From NCBI GenBank assembly GCA_018894105.1, contig CM032123.1, positions 23,041,744 through 23,105,743 on the forward strand: a stretch of DNA of 64,000 bases, read 5' to 3'. Position numbers and translations under genes: made by a program. Each line of letters begins with the position of its first letter. Within the stretch, counting starts at the first letter, position 1. Below the pieces are notes generated by a model. It saw nothing but the letters and a program-made list of their open reading frames with translations, searched no databases and was not told the DNA's origin. This DNA comes from Jacaranda mimosifolia (taxonomy: Eukaryota > Streptophyta > Magnoliopsida > Lamiales > Bignoniaceae). Shown here piece by piece: positions 48,026 through 60,690 of this stretch.

Positions 48026-48121
48026 CTTCAATGCAACAGTCTTGTTGTGACCATGATAATTCAATGTTTGATGAAGGAAAGAGATGATAGGTAAAGACAG
48101 TCCCACCGGGCGTGCCAAAAT

Positions 48122-48868
48122 TTATAACAATAATTTTTTCTTGTCTGCAATAAATAAAATTACAAGACAAGAAAATTTGTACAAATAAAATAAAATTAAA
48201 ATCTATCAACTATGGATTCAATCTCTAATCTGTTCCTCTGATTCTTCCCTTCCAAATATGATATTGAATTTAATGAGATGCGCAAAGAACGCCTTGAACG
48301 TTGTGGATCTCCTTAAATTTGATTTGAAGAAATTATGCCAATTCGAGAGCTTTGCACCTTAATCTCGAATCAAACGCTAGAATATGATGAGTTCCGCGAA
48401 GAACATTTTGAATGCCGTGGATCTTTTTAAATTTGATTGAGAGAATTGCTGAACTCCTCCAAAGCTCCTCTTAATTGCTGGAATTTGTGTTGTGTGTTGA
48501 ATGAGCTTTGATCATCCCCTTTATATAGATGCTTGATGGGAGACTTTTAGATTGACTTGAACTTCTTTGATAGTTATATATTTGATAAGATAATATCAAA
48601 TATCAAGAGATAATATCATATATCAATAAATAATATCAAATATCTTCAATTTGATTGGTCCAAAAACGTAGACACTTCATCTTTAACACTTGTCAGTATC
48701 TGATTTGAACATAAAATAAATACTAGAGTATTAATTAAAATTAACTATTTATCTTTTGAAATTAAATTTAGTAAATTCTAAAATATAAATAGAAAATTTT
48801 AAATTAATAACGAGCATATTATTTTACATGTGTCACTTCTCAATTGGCCAAAAATTGAAATGTCTACA
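48122..48868 (-). repeat. 5' LTR of the TR-GAG element
   Basis: About 747 bp; it shares nearly all text with the 44802-45619 LTR except for one fewer 115-bp unit and some substitutions. The Asp-type-like primer site follows directly on -. The CCCCTTTATATAG string (48517-48529 on +) occurs in both LTRs. Confidence 0.8.
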
Positions 48869-48993
48869 ATACTAACTAATAAAGATCCTATTGGATTTCG
48901 AATCGAATTTGAGTATGAATTTTGATAATCAAATTTGAATTTGAATATGGCTGATCCAATTCAAATCCAATCTGTTGACAACCCTACATAATT

Positions 48994-50001
48994 TGAAAAG
49001 AAAGGACCTATACGCTGCTGATACGTTAGGTCTCAAGCCCACTTGCGCAACCCATTAGCTTGCTTGATGTTGGCGCAAAAACTCTTTTTGACTTTTTGGA
49101 TACAACTTATTTTAGTTATTTTATTTTTATAAATAATTCCATTTAGCTGCCACCTAAAAAGAAATATTTTCAAATAGGTTCAAATTGAAATTTTGAATAC
49201 TAAGAGTGTTTTAGTATAAACACTGCACTATAAATATTTTTTTTCAGTAAGGTGTGGCTTTTAACTCATTAGGTATGTCCTTAGTTTAAGACATATTTCA
49301 TATTATTAGAAAGTGACGTCCTATTAAAGGTACATATTCATAACTATAAATAGAACTACCTGGTGGACTAAACATGCAAAAAAAGCGTCGTGTGATTATA
49401 ATAAAAATTACTAACTGCACTCAAATATTTTCACAAAAGGAATTTCAAGTTATTTAGTATAAGTATTTGAAGTATTACCTTTGATTGTGAAGAATTTTTT
49501 ATGTATTAGAAGATTAGATAAGGGGCGTAATACATAGATCTGGATCCCTAAGTTTAATGAACGTCATTCAAATAGGTTTTCTTCTTTTCATATAACCTTG
49601 TTAGTGCTGTTATCTAATTTTTTGGTTTCCACCTTAGAGTTCTTTCTGAGTACAATGTCTAGTTAATAAATTTTTGTTTCAAGATCCTAACAATTATTTA
49701 TGTTTTACATTTTCTTTTTTCTATTAGTAAGTAGATTTTGCATTAGTTGGGCGAGTGTATACATTTAAGATCGTTATTTAGAACATGTTCTCAGGCCTAA
49801 AAACTGCTAACCCCAAATAGCTTGCACATGAATAATCAAAATTTTATTCTGAAAACTGTGGAAGCTTGATCCAGCAAAGGTTCAATTCAGGAAAAGACAA
49901 TATATTCCTTGACATTTCTAGTTCATTCGTAAAAACTGCAAAATAGGAACCAGTGAAAAAAGACACAAAAAAATTGTTTGATTAATAAGTTGGAGTAGTC
50001 T
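48994..50001. other. Intergenic AT-rich DNA
   Basis: No open frame with a family match, no clear TIR or LTR. The sequence is moderately AT-rich and looks unique within the window. Confidence 0.4.
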
Positions 50002-51078
50002 GTGATGCACTTTTGATTGTATATATCTCATATGAGGGATGTATAAATGTACTTAATCTAAACCATTTAATTTGAAATATAAAATCATAACCTTTCATTT
50101 CAATAATTATTTGGTAATATAATAAACATAATTAACTTGCTACCTGTATGATTGGTTAATAGTTAATTTTTTATAGAAATTATTATCTATTTATTAAAAA
50201 AAAAATCCTAACATTTGATCTATTTATAAAAAAATTACAAAATATGAAATACCCATTTAACCCTTATTAAAAAATTAATAAAATTAAAAAGGTAAAAATT
50301 TAAAACCACAAAAAAATATATATATTTACTACACACTATATTACATATATAATAAATACATACATATATATAAATTCCATCCTCAATCCCAACCCCCACC
50401 CAAATTTGATTGTCATTGCCAGTGGCAGACCGACATGCAGCCAAATCTGGCCATGGCCGGACCGGGCTGGCTGAGAAAGGGGGAGGAGGGGGCTAACGGG
50501 GTGGGAGTCGTGGGACAATGGGTGGGGGCTTGCTCGCGGCCTGGTGGTTGGAGGAGAATAAGATGACCCTTTTTTTTTATTGTTTTGGTTTCTTTTTTCA
50601 ATTTTTTTTTTACTTATTTGTTTTTTAATTAATTTATTAATTCAATCAAATTATTTTAAAACATATTTATATATTTTTATATTATTAAATAAAAATTCAA
50701 AATAATTATTTTGTACTTATTTTATTTAGATTATATTGTTAGGATAATAATTTTAGATTGTATATTTATTCTTAAATTTTTTATTTTAGTTAATAAATAA
50801 AGATAATTATATTTAATTATATAATTTTTGATATATTTTTGTGTTAATATTATAAAATATATAATTTAAAATTATAAAATTATGTTATTTAATAAAATAA
50901 ATTTTTCGAAAAATATCTTTTAATTATTTTTTAAAAAAATTTACCAAGCACTTAATGTACTAAATTTTAAAATGTCAACCAACAACTTGTTGTACAATTA
51001 ACGATAACCTGTTGTAAAAAGTTATGTGTCATTTAATTCAATTATACCTCATATGAGGTAAATACTAACATACATCAC
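50002..51078. mobile_element. TIR element with GC-rich core
   Basis: The left end GTGATGCACTTTTGATTGT mirrors the right end (on the opposite strand) GTGATGTATGTTAGTATTT, and both reach an identical CTCATATGAGG palindromic block (50027-50037; partner near 51048-51058). The interior is AT-rich except 50385-50550, where GATTGT, GGCCATGGCCGGACC and GGGGGAGGAGGGGG strings form a GC-rich island similar in style to the core of the nested MULE at 11.4-11.7 kb. No target duplication could be fixed. No transposase is present; the frames across the island are not genes. Confidence 0.6.
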
Positions 51079-51268
51079 CGTAGACATGCCCAAGTTGTTA
51101 CAATATTAGTTTAAACTTGCACTTTTTCCTTCTCCGTAAAATTCTCAATTGTCCTTTGTATAAAATAGGATTTAATTTGTGGAATATCATAATTAAACTA
51201 GATAAGTACAATCAAATGTGCTTTATTTGATGATTAAATAGTTAATTTCTGTACATTTACATATAAGC

Positions 51269-51810
51269 GTAGCACCCTAGCCAGGATAAAGTACCTAACC
51301 CAAGACACTAGTCATTCAATCCTAATGCATAACGTCATGAGATAAACAACCAAAGTACACCTTAGCTATAAAACTTATACACATAAAATATTTACATACA
51401 AGGGGATAGTCTCAAGCTTACACATACAATATTACATATTAAGCCCCAAAAGTCCAGTACAACTAAAAGTTAGTCACAAAACCTATCAAGTCCACAACTG
51501 CATAAGCATCTAGTGCCAGTTACAAAACTATATACATTGGCCCTTAAGTCCACAACTGCATAAGCATCTAGTGCCAGTTACAAAGAATTAGGAAACAACA
51601 AGAGGTGTAAGTCCTAAGGACTTAGTGAAGTGTAACTGTCGTGTAATGTATAGGGTCTAAGGAGAATTGGTAAAATTAATTCTATCAAGATCAATACACA
51701 ACTGAGAAGAAAAAGCAACAAGACCAAGGAAATCAAAAGTTACAGAATAATGTATTAATAGAATAGGAACTCAAACGAATGATATATATGGCAATGAAGG
51801 CATAACATGA
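51269..51810 (-). mobile_element. Remnant of a Tekay/Del-like LTR, reverse orientation
   Basis: Read on -, the segment ends GGGTGCTAC (51269-51277) like the two solo LTRs in this window, and further in carries CACTAAGTCCTTAGGACTTA (51607-51626), matching CACTAAGTCTTTGGACTTAC at 32458. It also holds two direct copies of TCCACAACTGCATAAGCATC followed by TAGTGCCAGTTACAAA (from 51490 and 51549). The 5' part of the LTR is missing. Confidence 0.5.
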
Positions 51811-51858
51811 CAAGGGAAACCACATGGGAAATTTTCATTAATAAACCAAACCTAAGGG

Positions 51859-52684
51859 TAGGGGTGTAAACGGATATTAAACGGATCGGATACATTATTT
51901 TCATATTCGTATCTGTTTAACTTTTTAAATATTCGGATACGAATATGAATTTGATGGATATTTAAAAATGATATCCGAATTCGTATCTATCGGATATCGG
52001 TCGAATTCAGATATATCCGTATCCGATTATAATTATTCAGATGCATTTATATTTGATTAAACTTATCCGCATTCGATTTTTTTTTTTTTTTGTATTTATA
52101 TTCGATAATAATTATTTAGATATCTATTTATGAATATCCAAATTCTTGTATTTACAAACCTATAACAAATACATATTTTAACTAATAGAATTAACTATAT
52201 AATTTCATTAAAAATAAAGCAATCAAACAAATAGCATAATTTTTAATTAATAATTGACTTTATAATTGGTTATTAGATCTAATTAATATTAATAATGACA
52301 TCTAAGTGTGTTAATTAGAAGGTCAACCAACAATAATTATGTTGATTAACTTTATTCTTCAATTGTTTTTCTATATTGTAATAATTTTTTAAATTTATTC
52401 TTTTTTCTTTCCAATTCATCAATTATAATTTATATATATACACATATGAATTATGAGATTTTTATTGAAAAATATAAATAATATATTATTTTATAAATAT
52501 ATATATTCGGATCGGATATTAAACGGATCGGATGCACATTTACCATATCCGTATCCATTTATAATTGGATATCTACTAATCGAATACGGATAATATCCTC
52601 TTTAAACGGATGCGGATAAATTTTGTATAAACAGATACGAATGCGAACGGTAAACGAATTTTCGAATATCCATTTACAGTCCTA
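51859..52684. mobile_element. hAT-like TIR element with perfect 8-bp duplication
   Basis: 826 bp between CCTAAGGG copies (51851-51858 and 52685-52692). Its ends are TAGGGGTGTAAACGG and, on the opposite strand, TAGGACTGTAAATGG. Both subterminal regions are filled with CGGAT-type motifs (ACGGATCGGATAC, ATTCGGATACGAATA, ATATCCGTATCCG) in both orientations, the dense short-motif pattern bound by hAT transposases. No coding sequence. Confidence 0.85.
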
Positions 52685-52692
52685 CCTAAGGG

Positions 52693-54351
52693 ATAGTTTT
52701 TATAATTATCCCTAAAATAAAAGGTGAATATAATTTGAGAACACGGCATAACTCCAGAAACGTAGCAACCTTTTTGTCTTATTTACCTACGTATGTTAAA
52801 TTGTCATAATTTATTATTTATGAAGAAGCATGGAACCAGTTGAATATCACGAGTCCATCTTTTGTGAGCTGAGCCTCGGCCTATTCTCCAATTCTATATC
52901 ACGAGTCCATCTTTGTGAGTCGGTTAATCAATCTCAGATATTCTAAAATTTTATCATTCATGTCAAAGGGCATTTTTAGGTCTATTTCATAATTTTTTTG
53001 AGTCGGCCCAATTTTAAATATGTTCACCTATTTATTAGATTAGTTATAAGTATAGTATCTGTATACTTACTAGGAATAGACTATAATTACGTACCTATAC
53101 TAGTTGTTTAACACTAGATACTTTATTTAAAACACTAGATGTTATATGTTGATTATATTATAATCATCCACTACCTGTTTATCGAGTTATATTTTTTATT
53201 TTACCTACAACTTATTCTGCTGATTATCTGAGATTTTAATTATATATGTCTGGTTCATTAAACCAGATATATTTTATCCTTGAATCGTTGAAACATTTTT
53301 AAAAAGTATAAGTAGATCACATCTATTTATAAAAAGGGTTCAAGTCCATTAATTTATTTTGAATTTAACTCGCTCTTAAATTTGGACTTAAAAATTAAAT
53401 ATTTTATATTAAATTTAAAAAATCATCATTATTACTTTTTAATTTAATAATCATATTTTATCTTAAACATTTAAAAATTTGTCTTAAAATAAAATTTAAT
53501 ATCTTATAAATTCAAATATACCTTTATGAAATAAAGAAAAAACCTTGCAGACTATTTCAAGTACACTCAGTCAAAATATACTATGCAAACATTAATCATC
53601 AATTGAAATTAAATCATAGCGCACAAAATATGCTTATTCAATGAATTTGGTAAATGCTCGTGAAGGGGCAATGTAATACTTCTGTTTTAATATTTTGGTT
53701 ATATTACTAAAATATGCATGAGAATATGCATGAGAGAAGCAGTGCTTTTAAAATGAGAAATAAAAGAAAAAATTAGGACACAATTTATATTAGTTACATT
53801 TAATTATTAAAAGAAGAAAATATATGGTCCAGATCTTTTTAATTTTACTTTTTATTTTAATTGAAAAATATACATCTTTTATTTGTTTAAATATTAGTCT
53901 TAAAAAATGTGCTATTTTTTATCATTTTTTTAAATAGTGGATATATCATGCTTTCTAGTTAAATATGAATTCCATCATTTACACTAATGAAAATAAAATT
54001 GATGATAGAAAAAAATATTAAAATAGTATTTAAGGATAATATTTAATTAAAAAGAAGTTGACATCACTAATTGTGTTCAAATTGTTTAGTGTGATTGTGT
54101 ATTGGAAAAAAAAGATATTTTTTTTTCATAAACAAATGTAAAGAGATAATAAGTTGGTGTAGATGTTGTACTAATTTATCGAGTACTTCAACAAAATCTA
54201 AATTTTTTTATTATTTCCTATTCTTCAAAAATAAAATTTTAATATATAAAAAATATTTATTGTACCTGACAAATTTAAAGAAAATGCCATAAGATGTATC
54301 AAAATTTTAACATTTTTATTAACCTATATAAAAACTAAGTATGTATCCAAC
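52693..54351. other. Intergenic AT-rich DNA
   Basis: Contains a short direct repeat, TATATCACGAGTCCATCTTT / AATATCACGAGTCCATCTTT (around 52843 and 52894). The frame at 54095-54292 is AT-rich without family features. No gene is seen. Confidence 0.4.
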
Positions 54352-55158
54352 TGATATGGGATAGTCCAACAGGCCCAGCCTAGCAAAACTCGAGTAGGAC
54401 AGCACTGCCATGTATGATGGCCCAATCCATCGACCAAAATTTGACCTCCTGGCTCTGCCCACCATGGCGAGAATCGGTGTTCACCTTCTCGACCATGATA
54501 TGGTCGAGCACAACTAGGATACGCGATCCCTCATCCAACTGTGGAGTTTTAACTGTGGTAAGGTTGCATCTTGTCAACTAGAACCCGAGGAGGTATTATG
54601 CAGAAGTACTCGTCTCGACTAGGGAGATCGATTCAAGATGACAGCTCCTCAACTGCATTAAATGCTCCGCCAAGCGGCGTGCCCCCGCATTAATGGCACA
54701 TGCCACCACAGTACTACCTTGTCTTAGCTGCATCAGGGTAGCATGCACCACCAGTGTACCATCATGCTCCAGGCAACACCACTAGGAATAGTACACAGTT
54801 GGGAGAAGACCTAAAGGCCCTGAGGTGAAGACAAAAGCCCTCATGCTTGGCAAGGGCATCCTAGACTTACCAGCCACCTTGAGGAGGTTATAAATACCCC
54901 ATCAACTGCTTCCAGCAAGGTATGCCATATTCTATTTTGATCCCTCATTCCTATTTGATTATCTAATCAAGCCTATACTGACTTAAGCGTCGGAGAGCCT
55001 TAGACAAGGGCACTTCAGCTAGTCTGAGCTAGTCTGATGTTTGCTAGTGATTGCAAGACTCGACCCCAACATCTTAGAAGCTTATCCTTTGACCACCCAT
55101 TGGTCGATATAACTGGGTTCCAGCCCAATATGCTAATACGCGATTCTGACCCTCATCA
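54352..55158 (+). repeat. 5' LTR of the Tat-like gypsy element
   Basis: 807 bp, TGATATGGG to CCTCATCA. TATA-like GGTTATAAATACC lies at 54888-54900. It is homologous to the solo LTR at 26345-27134, with a downstream AAG(C/A)(A/G)TCGGAG...CTTCAGCTAG block also shared. The adjacent tRNA-primer site is one base after the CA. Confidence 0.8.
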
Positions 55159-55200
55159 TTTGGCACCGTTTGTGGGAAACTTGAGTCCGAAATCGAGGAA

Positions 55201-58200
55201 ATGGTTAACACTAGGTGAGCCGCTTCGGAGAGAAAGGAGAATGGGAGATCGCCAACCCCTCATCCTCGACCTCCATCAGAACCAGATCTGCTGGGGCCCA
55301 GTGCCTAACCTAAATAGATGGTCACCTTGACCATGCCCCAACTGATACACCTTATAAGCAAGCAGAAATTGGCTCAAATCTCTACCTAAACTTTAAGCTG
55401 CCATGAATCGGCACGCCCCTCTGCCTGGGCTGGCAGCCAGTGCTACGCACTTACTCAGCGTGAAGAAAGGCCTACCAGGGAAGAGAGGGGTTGACCAGAG
55501 GCTCGGTGACCACTAACTTAATGAGAAGACAGTCCCTGGCAATTTCCAAGAGAGGAAACTCAACAACACCCCTGTGAAGAAGTTGTAGATTTCATCGACC
55601 ACGGCGTTCGACCCATTCGGGCCTAGCAGCGCGATAGGGTCGAGTGTGGGAGACAATAGATTAACAGAAATCTCACCCATTCCGACCAAGAAGAATGGGA
55701 AGAAGTCTCCTACCAAGTACAACAACTCAATAGATGGCTTGAGGAGATCTCGAGGAGAAACACTGAATGGAACCTCTACCATGAAAGAGCCCAGAGGTCT
55801 TGACGAGAGAGAGAGAGGGAGTTGCCATTCGCTCAAGATATTATCAAAGAGCGCATCATCGTTGATGCCAAAGTCTCTACAGGACTACCCAGATACGATG
55901 GCTCATCAGATCTGAATGAACACCTGTTACAGTTCGAACACATGATGCAATTACATGGGCATAATGAATACATCCACGCGAAGATACTTGTGACTACTTT
56001 CCAGGGTATAGCACTCGACTGGTTTGTGAAGCTGGAACCTGGACCAATATCCTACATCAGTTTACCAGTCAAAGAAAAGCAAAGCTCCCCTACATCCACT
56101 TGTATACAGTTAAGTAAAATGAGGGAGAATCGCTTTGCAATTTCTTTATCAGATTCAACACTGAAGTTTTGAAGATTGATAGTCTCCGAATCGAATTTCA
56201 GATCAATGTGCTTTTGTTGGGCCTGCGACATAAAGAATGCACCAACGCTTTGGTGAGTGAATGACCCAGATCGATGGAAGAATTACTTGACCTTGCAGTG
56301 AGGTATATGACTCAGGAGGACATGAACAGATTTAAATATGGTAATCGTGAGGCCGAGAAGAAGAAAGCCAAAGACAAAGATGACTGCCAGCATAAAGATA
56401 GTCGTCGATCTTCAATCAAGAGGTTCCACGACTACATCCCGCTCAATCTTTTGAGAAAGGAGGTGATGTTCGCCATTCAACATGACAACCTCTTAAAGAA
56501 GCCCAGAAAGTTGACTACAACTGAGGCTATGAAGAAATCCAAGAAATACTGTCATTTCCATTAGTAGAGGGGCCATGAAACCGAATATTGTTTCAACCTC
56601 TATGATGAGATTGAGAGGTTGATTCAACAAGGCCACTTGAAAAAGTTTGTCGATGAGAATACCCAACAGGAAGCAGACAAAACTGACTAAACTCCCCATA
56701 GAGAAAGGCCGGTTAGCCCGAGGAAAAAAGACAAAGGGAAGAAACCTACCTATGATCCCCGCCCACTCATCAGAGGAGTAATTGACACTACTGCATGAGG
56801 CCCAACTTGGGGGATTCTAAGTTAACTAGGAGGCAGCACCAGCGTAGGTTGGAGTCAACTAAATTCTCTTTAGTCAAAACTACTTTTCAACTGTCTACCA
56901 GTGTAGAGCTAATTTCTTTTTCTGATGCAGACCTCTCGCACATCAAAAATCATGGAGTAGACAACCAACTGGACTGCCCCCTGCTCATATCTGTGGATAT
57001 TGCAAACTTTGAGGTTAGGAAGATCCTGGTCGACAATGGCAGTTCCGCAAACATCATATTCTTATTGACCTTGTAGAGAATGAAGTTGGGAAAGTTGAAG
57101 TTTGAGCTAGTCAGAACACTGCTGGTCGAATTTTGGGGGTCAGAAATCATCCCCTGGGGATCCATCAATCTATCTACATCATTCAGTGAACCCCCTGAAG
57201 GAGAACCCTTATGATCAATTATCTGGTCGTCACGCTCTTTTTGCATACAATGCTATAATTGGATGACCAGCTCTGAACAACTTTCGCGCTGTGGTTTTAA
57301 CCTGCCACATGAAGGTGAAATTTTCAACCACCGCCGACACGGGTGAACGCTTGTGTAACGTTAAGGAAACATGGCGCTGTTACATAATTTTGATCGAGGC
57401 TACTAAACAGAAAAGTCGACCAAAACTGAAACCCTCGGGGGATGCCCTAGTAGCGGAGCCTGAGGAGGGACTGTCTGGTAAGAAGAGAAAGTTTGAAGAA
57501 ACCAGAGTGGAGCCTATTGATGAGTTTAAAATAATCGAATTGGGGCTAAGAAACCCCGATAAGACCACCAAAATTAGTACTAACATGGGCAAGAACATGG
57601 AATACCTCATGGTCGATTTTCTCGATAAAATGTTGATATTTTTGCATCGAAGGCCTCCGACTTTGAGGGAATCGACCCAGCATCATCGTCCACCATCTGA
57701 ATGTGGACCCCTCATACAAGCCAGTGAAGCAAAAGTCTAGGACTTTTAATGTTGAATGATGCCAAATCATCGAAAAAGAAGTCAACAAGCTCTTAGAGGC
57801 AGGATATATTATAGAAATTCAATACCCAAGTTGGCTTTGTAATGTAGTCCTTGTCCCTAAGAATGAGGGCACATGGCGCATGTGTAACGATTTCACTTAT
57901 TTGAATAAGCTTGCCCTAAAGATCCTTACTCCCTGCCTCATATGGATGTATTAGTTGATTCTACTGGTTGTGAATTATTGACTATGATGGATGCATTCTA
58001 GGGGTATTATCAAATTTGCATGGCCCTCGAGGACAAGGACAAAACATCTTTTGTCATCCCCAATGGGGTATACTGCTTTCTAGTCATGCCTTTTGGGCTA
58101 AAAAAAGCAGGCGCGACATATTAGAGACTAGTGAACTTTATGTTCAAGAATGAGATCGAAAAATCCATGGAGGTCTATGTCGACGACATGATTGTCAAAA

Positions 58201-60670
58201 CAGAAAAAAAATAAAACCATCTGATCAACCTCAGCCATACATTTTCAATACTCAGAGCGTTTAACATGAAGCTCAACCCCAACAAGTGTACATTCGGGGT
58301 ACGAGGGGGCAAGTTTTGGGGATTCATGGTTAGCTAGCGAGGCATCAAAGCGAACCTGTAAAAAATTCAGGCCGTTTTGGACTCACACCCCCTCGAATAG
58401 TTAGAGACGTGCAATGTCTGGTCAGAAGGATCATAGCTCTAGGGAGATTCATTGCTCGATTAGCTAATAAAAGTTTACCCTTCTTTAAGATCTTGAGAAA
58501 CCTGAAGAAGTTAGGTTTTCAATAGTAAGAGAAATGTGACCAAGCCTTGGTTGAGCTGAAACAATATCTCTCATTTGCACCCATGTTGGCTAAACCCAAA
58601 CTAGGAAAAGGTTTGCAATTATACTTAGCAGTCTCATCGGACTCAATTAGCTCGATCTTGGTATTGACCAAAGATGGATCTCATCGACCCATCTACTACA
58701 ACAATAAAGCATTATAGGGCCCCAAGCACAACTATCTTGAGATAGAAAAATTAGCCCTTGCCCTGGTCACAACAACTCAAAAATTGAGACCCTATTTCCA
58801 ATCTCACGCCATTGTAGTCTTGACGAACCAATCATTGAGATAGGTGCTGTCAAAGCCAAATATGTCTGAAAGATTAACAAAGTGGGCAATCGAGCTAAGC
58901 AAATTCGACATTACATTTCAACTGCTGACAGCTATAAAGGCTCAAGTTTTAGCTGATTTTATCGCCGAGAGACTCAACCTCCCTGACCAGCATGTTAACA
59001 ACACCCTTGTATGGACTTTGCACATCGATAGCTCGACGACCTCCTCTAGGGGAGGGATTGGCATATCACTATGCTCTCCAATCGCTGAGGAGTATGATTT
59101 TGCAATCAAGTAATTAACAACGAGGCAGAGTATGAGGCCCTCATTGCTGGCATGAGGATAGTAGTAAACCGCGGTGTCGAACAGCTGGTGCGCAGAGCAG
59201 GTCGAAGGGAATTTTGAAGCTAAGGAGTCTACAATAAGCAAATACCTGGCTGAGGTAAAGAGACTACAGCAGCTGTTCAAGAAATTCTCCCTTAATCAGG
59301 TCTCTTGATTAGAGAACGAATAGGCGGACGCGCTGTCAAAATTCGCAAGCTCAATAAAAGATATGCAGGACAAGTCAATAACCTTTTTGGTCGCAAAAAA
59401 GCCTACAATAAGTCTCCATAACAAGAATTTTATGGGGCAGATTGAAGAAGCACCCCTCTCCTGGCAGGACACTATAAAGGCGTACTTAAGAGACGGAATC
59501 ACCCCCAAGGACAAGGGTGAGGTTAGTAGGCTTAAGGGTCAAGCTGCCAAGTTAGCTCTCGATGACATGGTCAGCTCTACCGGAGGTCGATCTCAGGACC
59601 ATCATTGAGGGTTTGACACCAACCCAGGCCCGCGACGTCTTGAAGTTCATCATATATGGGGCAAAATCACTCTGGAGGACGGTTATTGGTGCATAAAATC
59701 ATCAAATATGGATATTTCTGGCCGACGTTAATGAAAGACGCCATCGACTTCCCTAGAAAGTGCCAGTCTTGCTAGCTCCACTTAAACATCCCGCATCAAC
59801 CTGCCTCATCGATGGTGAATGCACCGATCATGTGCCATTCGACTAGTAGGGGATTGATATAGTCGGATCTTTCCTAAAGACGATGGGCCAAAGGAAATTT
59901 ATGATTGTCGTCGTTGAATACTTTACCAAGTGGGTCGAAGCAGAGGCAGTCCCCAAAATAACCGACGCAGCCATTCAGAGTTTCATATGGAAGAACATTA
60001 TCTCCTGATTTGGTCTGCCAAAAATCTTGATATCAGATAATATGACATAATTTCATAGCAAAAGTACGAGGAGTTGGTGTGAAAACCTTGGGATTCACCA
60101 GCACTCCATTTCATTGGGGAACCCCCAAGCTAAAGGTCAGATAGAGGTTACTAACAAAACTGTGCTCGACTACCTCAAAGCCCGATAGAAGGGACTAGCG
60201 CAAGTTGGGCATACTACCTCTCGGGCTTGCTCTGGGCATCACGAATAGTCACGGGTCATAGTCCCTATAGTTTGGTCTATGGATTAGAAGCCGTCATCCC
60301 AATGGAGCTAATACAGCATACTGCTCGAGTAAGCCATTTCAATCCAATTAGAAACACCTCAGAAAGAGAACTCAACCTGGAAACCATAGACGAGCTATGA
60401 CACCAAGCTTATACAATAATGTAGAGATATAAATCCAAGATGGCTAAGCACTACAACATAGGAATTCAATGAAGAAGTTTCAAGGTAGGCGATTTTGTTC
60501 TCAAAAAGGTTGAAGTCTCAAGAAATGTGGGAAAGCTAGACCCAAAATGGGAGGGACCATACTCGGTGGTCAAGGTAGCAAAGCATAATGCATATTAACT
60601 TGCAGACATGAACGGCGATGAGTTCTCTCGACCATGGAACGCGATGAACTTGAAGAAATTCTATATGTAA
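55201..60670 (+). pseudogene. Gypsy gag-pol, heavily decayed
   Basis: The start MVNTR is followed at once by TGA (codon 6). Recognisable in shifting frames: gag capsid (GLPRYDGSSDLNEHLLQFEH, LVTTFQGIALDWFVKLEPG), zinc-knuckle remnant (KKYCHFH), protease (DNGSSANIIF, 57034-57063), reverse transcriptase (LVPKNEGTWRMCNDFTYLN, VMPFGLKKAGATY, YVDDM at 58176-58190), RNase H (VLADFIAER), a second RNase H, integrase core traces and the C-terminal module LDPKWEGPYSVVKV (60538-60579). Well over a dozen stops and several frameshifts make it inert. Confidence 0.85.
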
Positions 60671-60690
60671 AGAGACACAAAATCTCCATT

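Larger units (their letters stand above)
44802..48868 (-). mobile_element. Gag-only LTR retrotransposon (TR-GAG type)
   Basis: About 4.07 kb in - orientation. The two LTRs (44802-45619 and ~48122-48868) begin TGTAGACATTTCAATTTTTG read on -. The flanks GTACT (44797-44801) and ATACT (48869-48873) match at four of five bases. The primer site TTTTGGCACGCCCGGTGGG (48102-48120 on -) adjoins the 5' LTR, and the polypurine tract AAGTGGGGGCATT (45620-45632) adjoins the 3' LTR. Only a gag remnant and a repeat-rich tail lie between; no protease, RT or integrase. Such gag-only elements have been described in plants as TR-GAG and need a partner element to move. Confidence 0.82.
44311..48985. mobile_element. 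TIR element (hAT-like) hosting an LTR element
   Basis: The left end TAGGACTGTCAATGGATCGG and the right end, on the opposite strand TAGGGTTGTCAACAGATTGG, are inverted repeats; both continue with AATTCGATTTGAATTT-like text. The flanks CATAAGGG (44303-44310) and CATAATTT (48986-48993) share five of eight bases, a weak trace of a hAT 8-bp duplication. Without the LTR element inside, it is ~600 bp of AT-rich non-coding DNA. Its termini resemble those of the element at 51859-52684 (TAGGGGTGTAAACGG), so the two may be one superfamily. Confidence 0.6.

Noticed and set aside
55646..55915. Frame at the gag region of the gypsy element
   Set aside because: The neighbouring frame from 55822 carries the gag capsid similarity; this one is its shadow after a frameshift.
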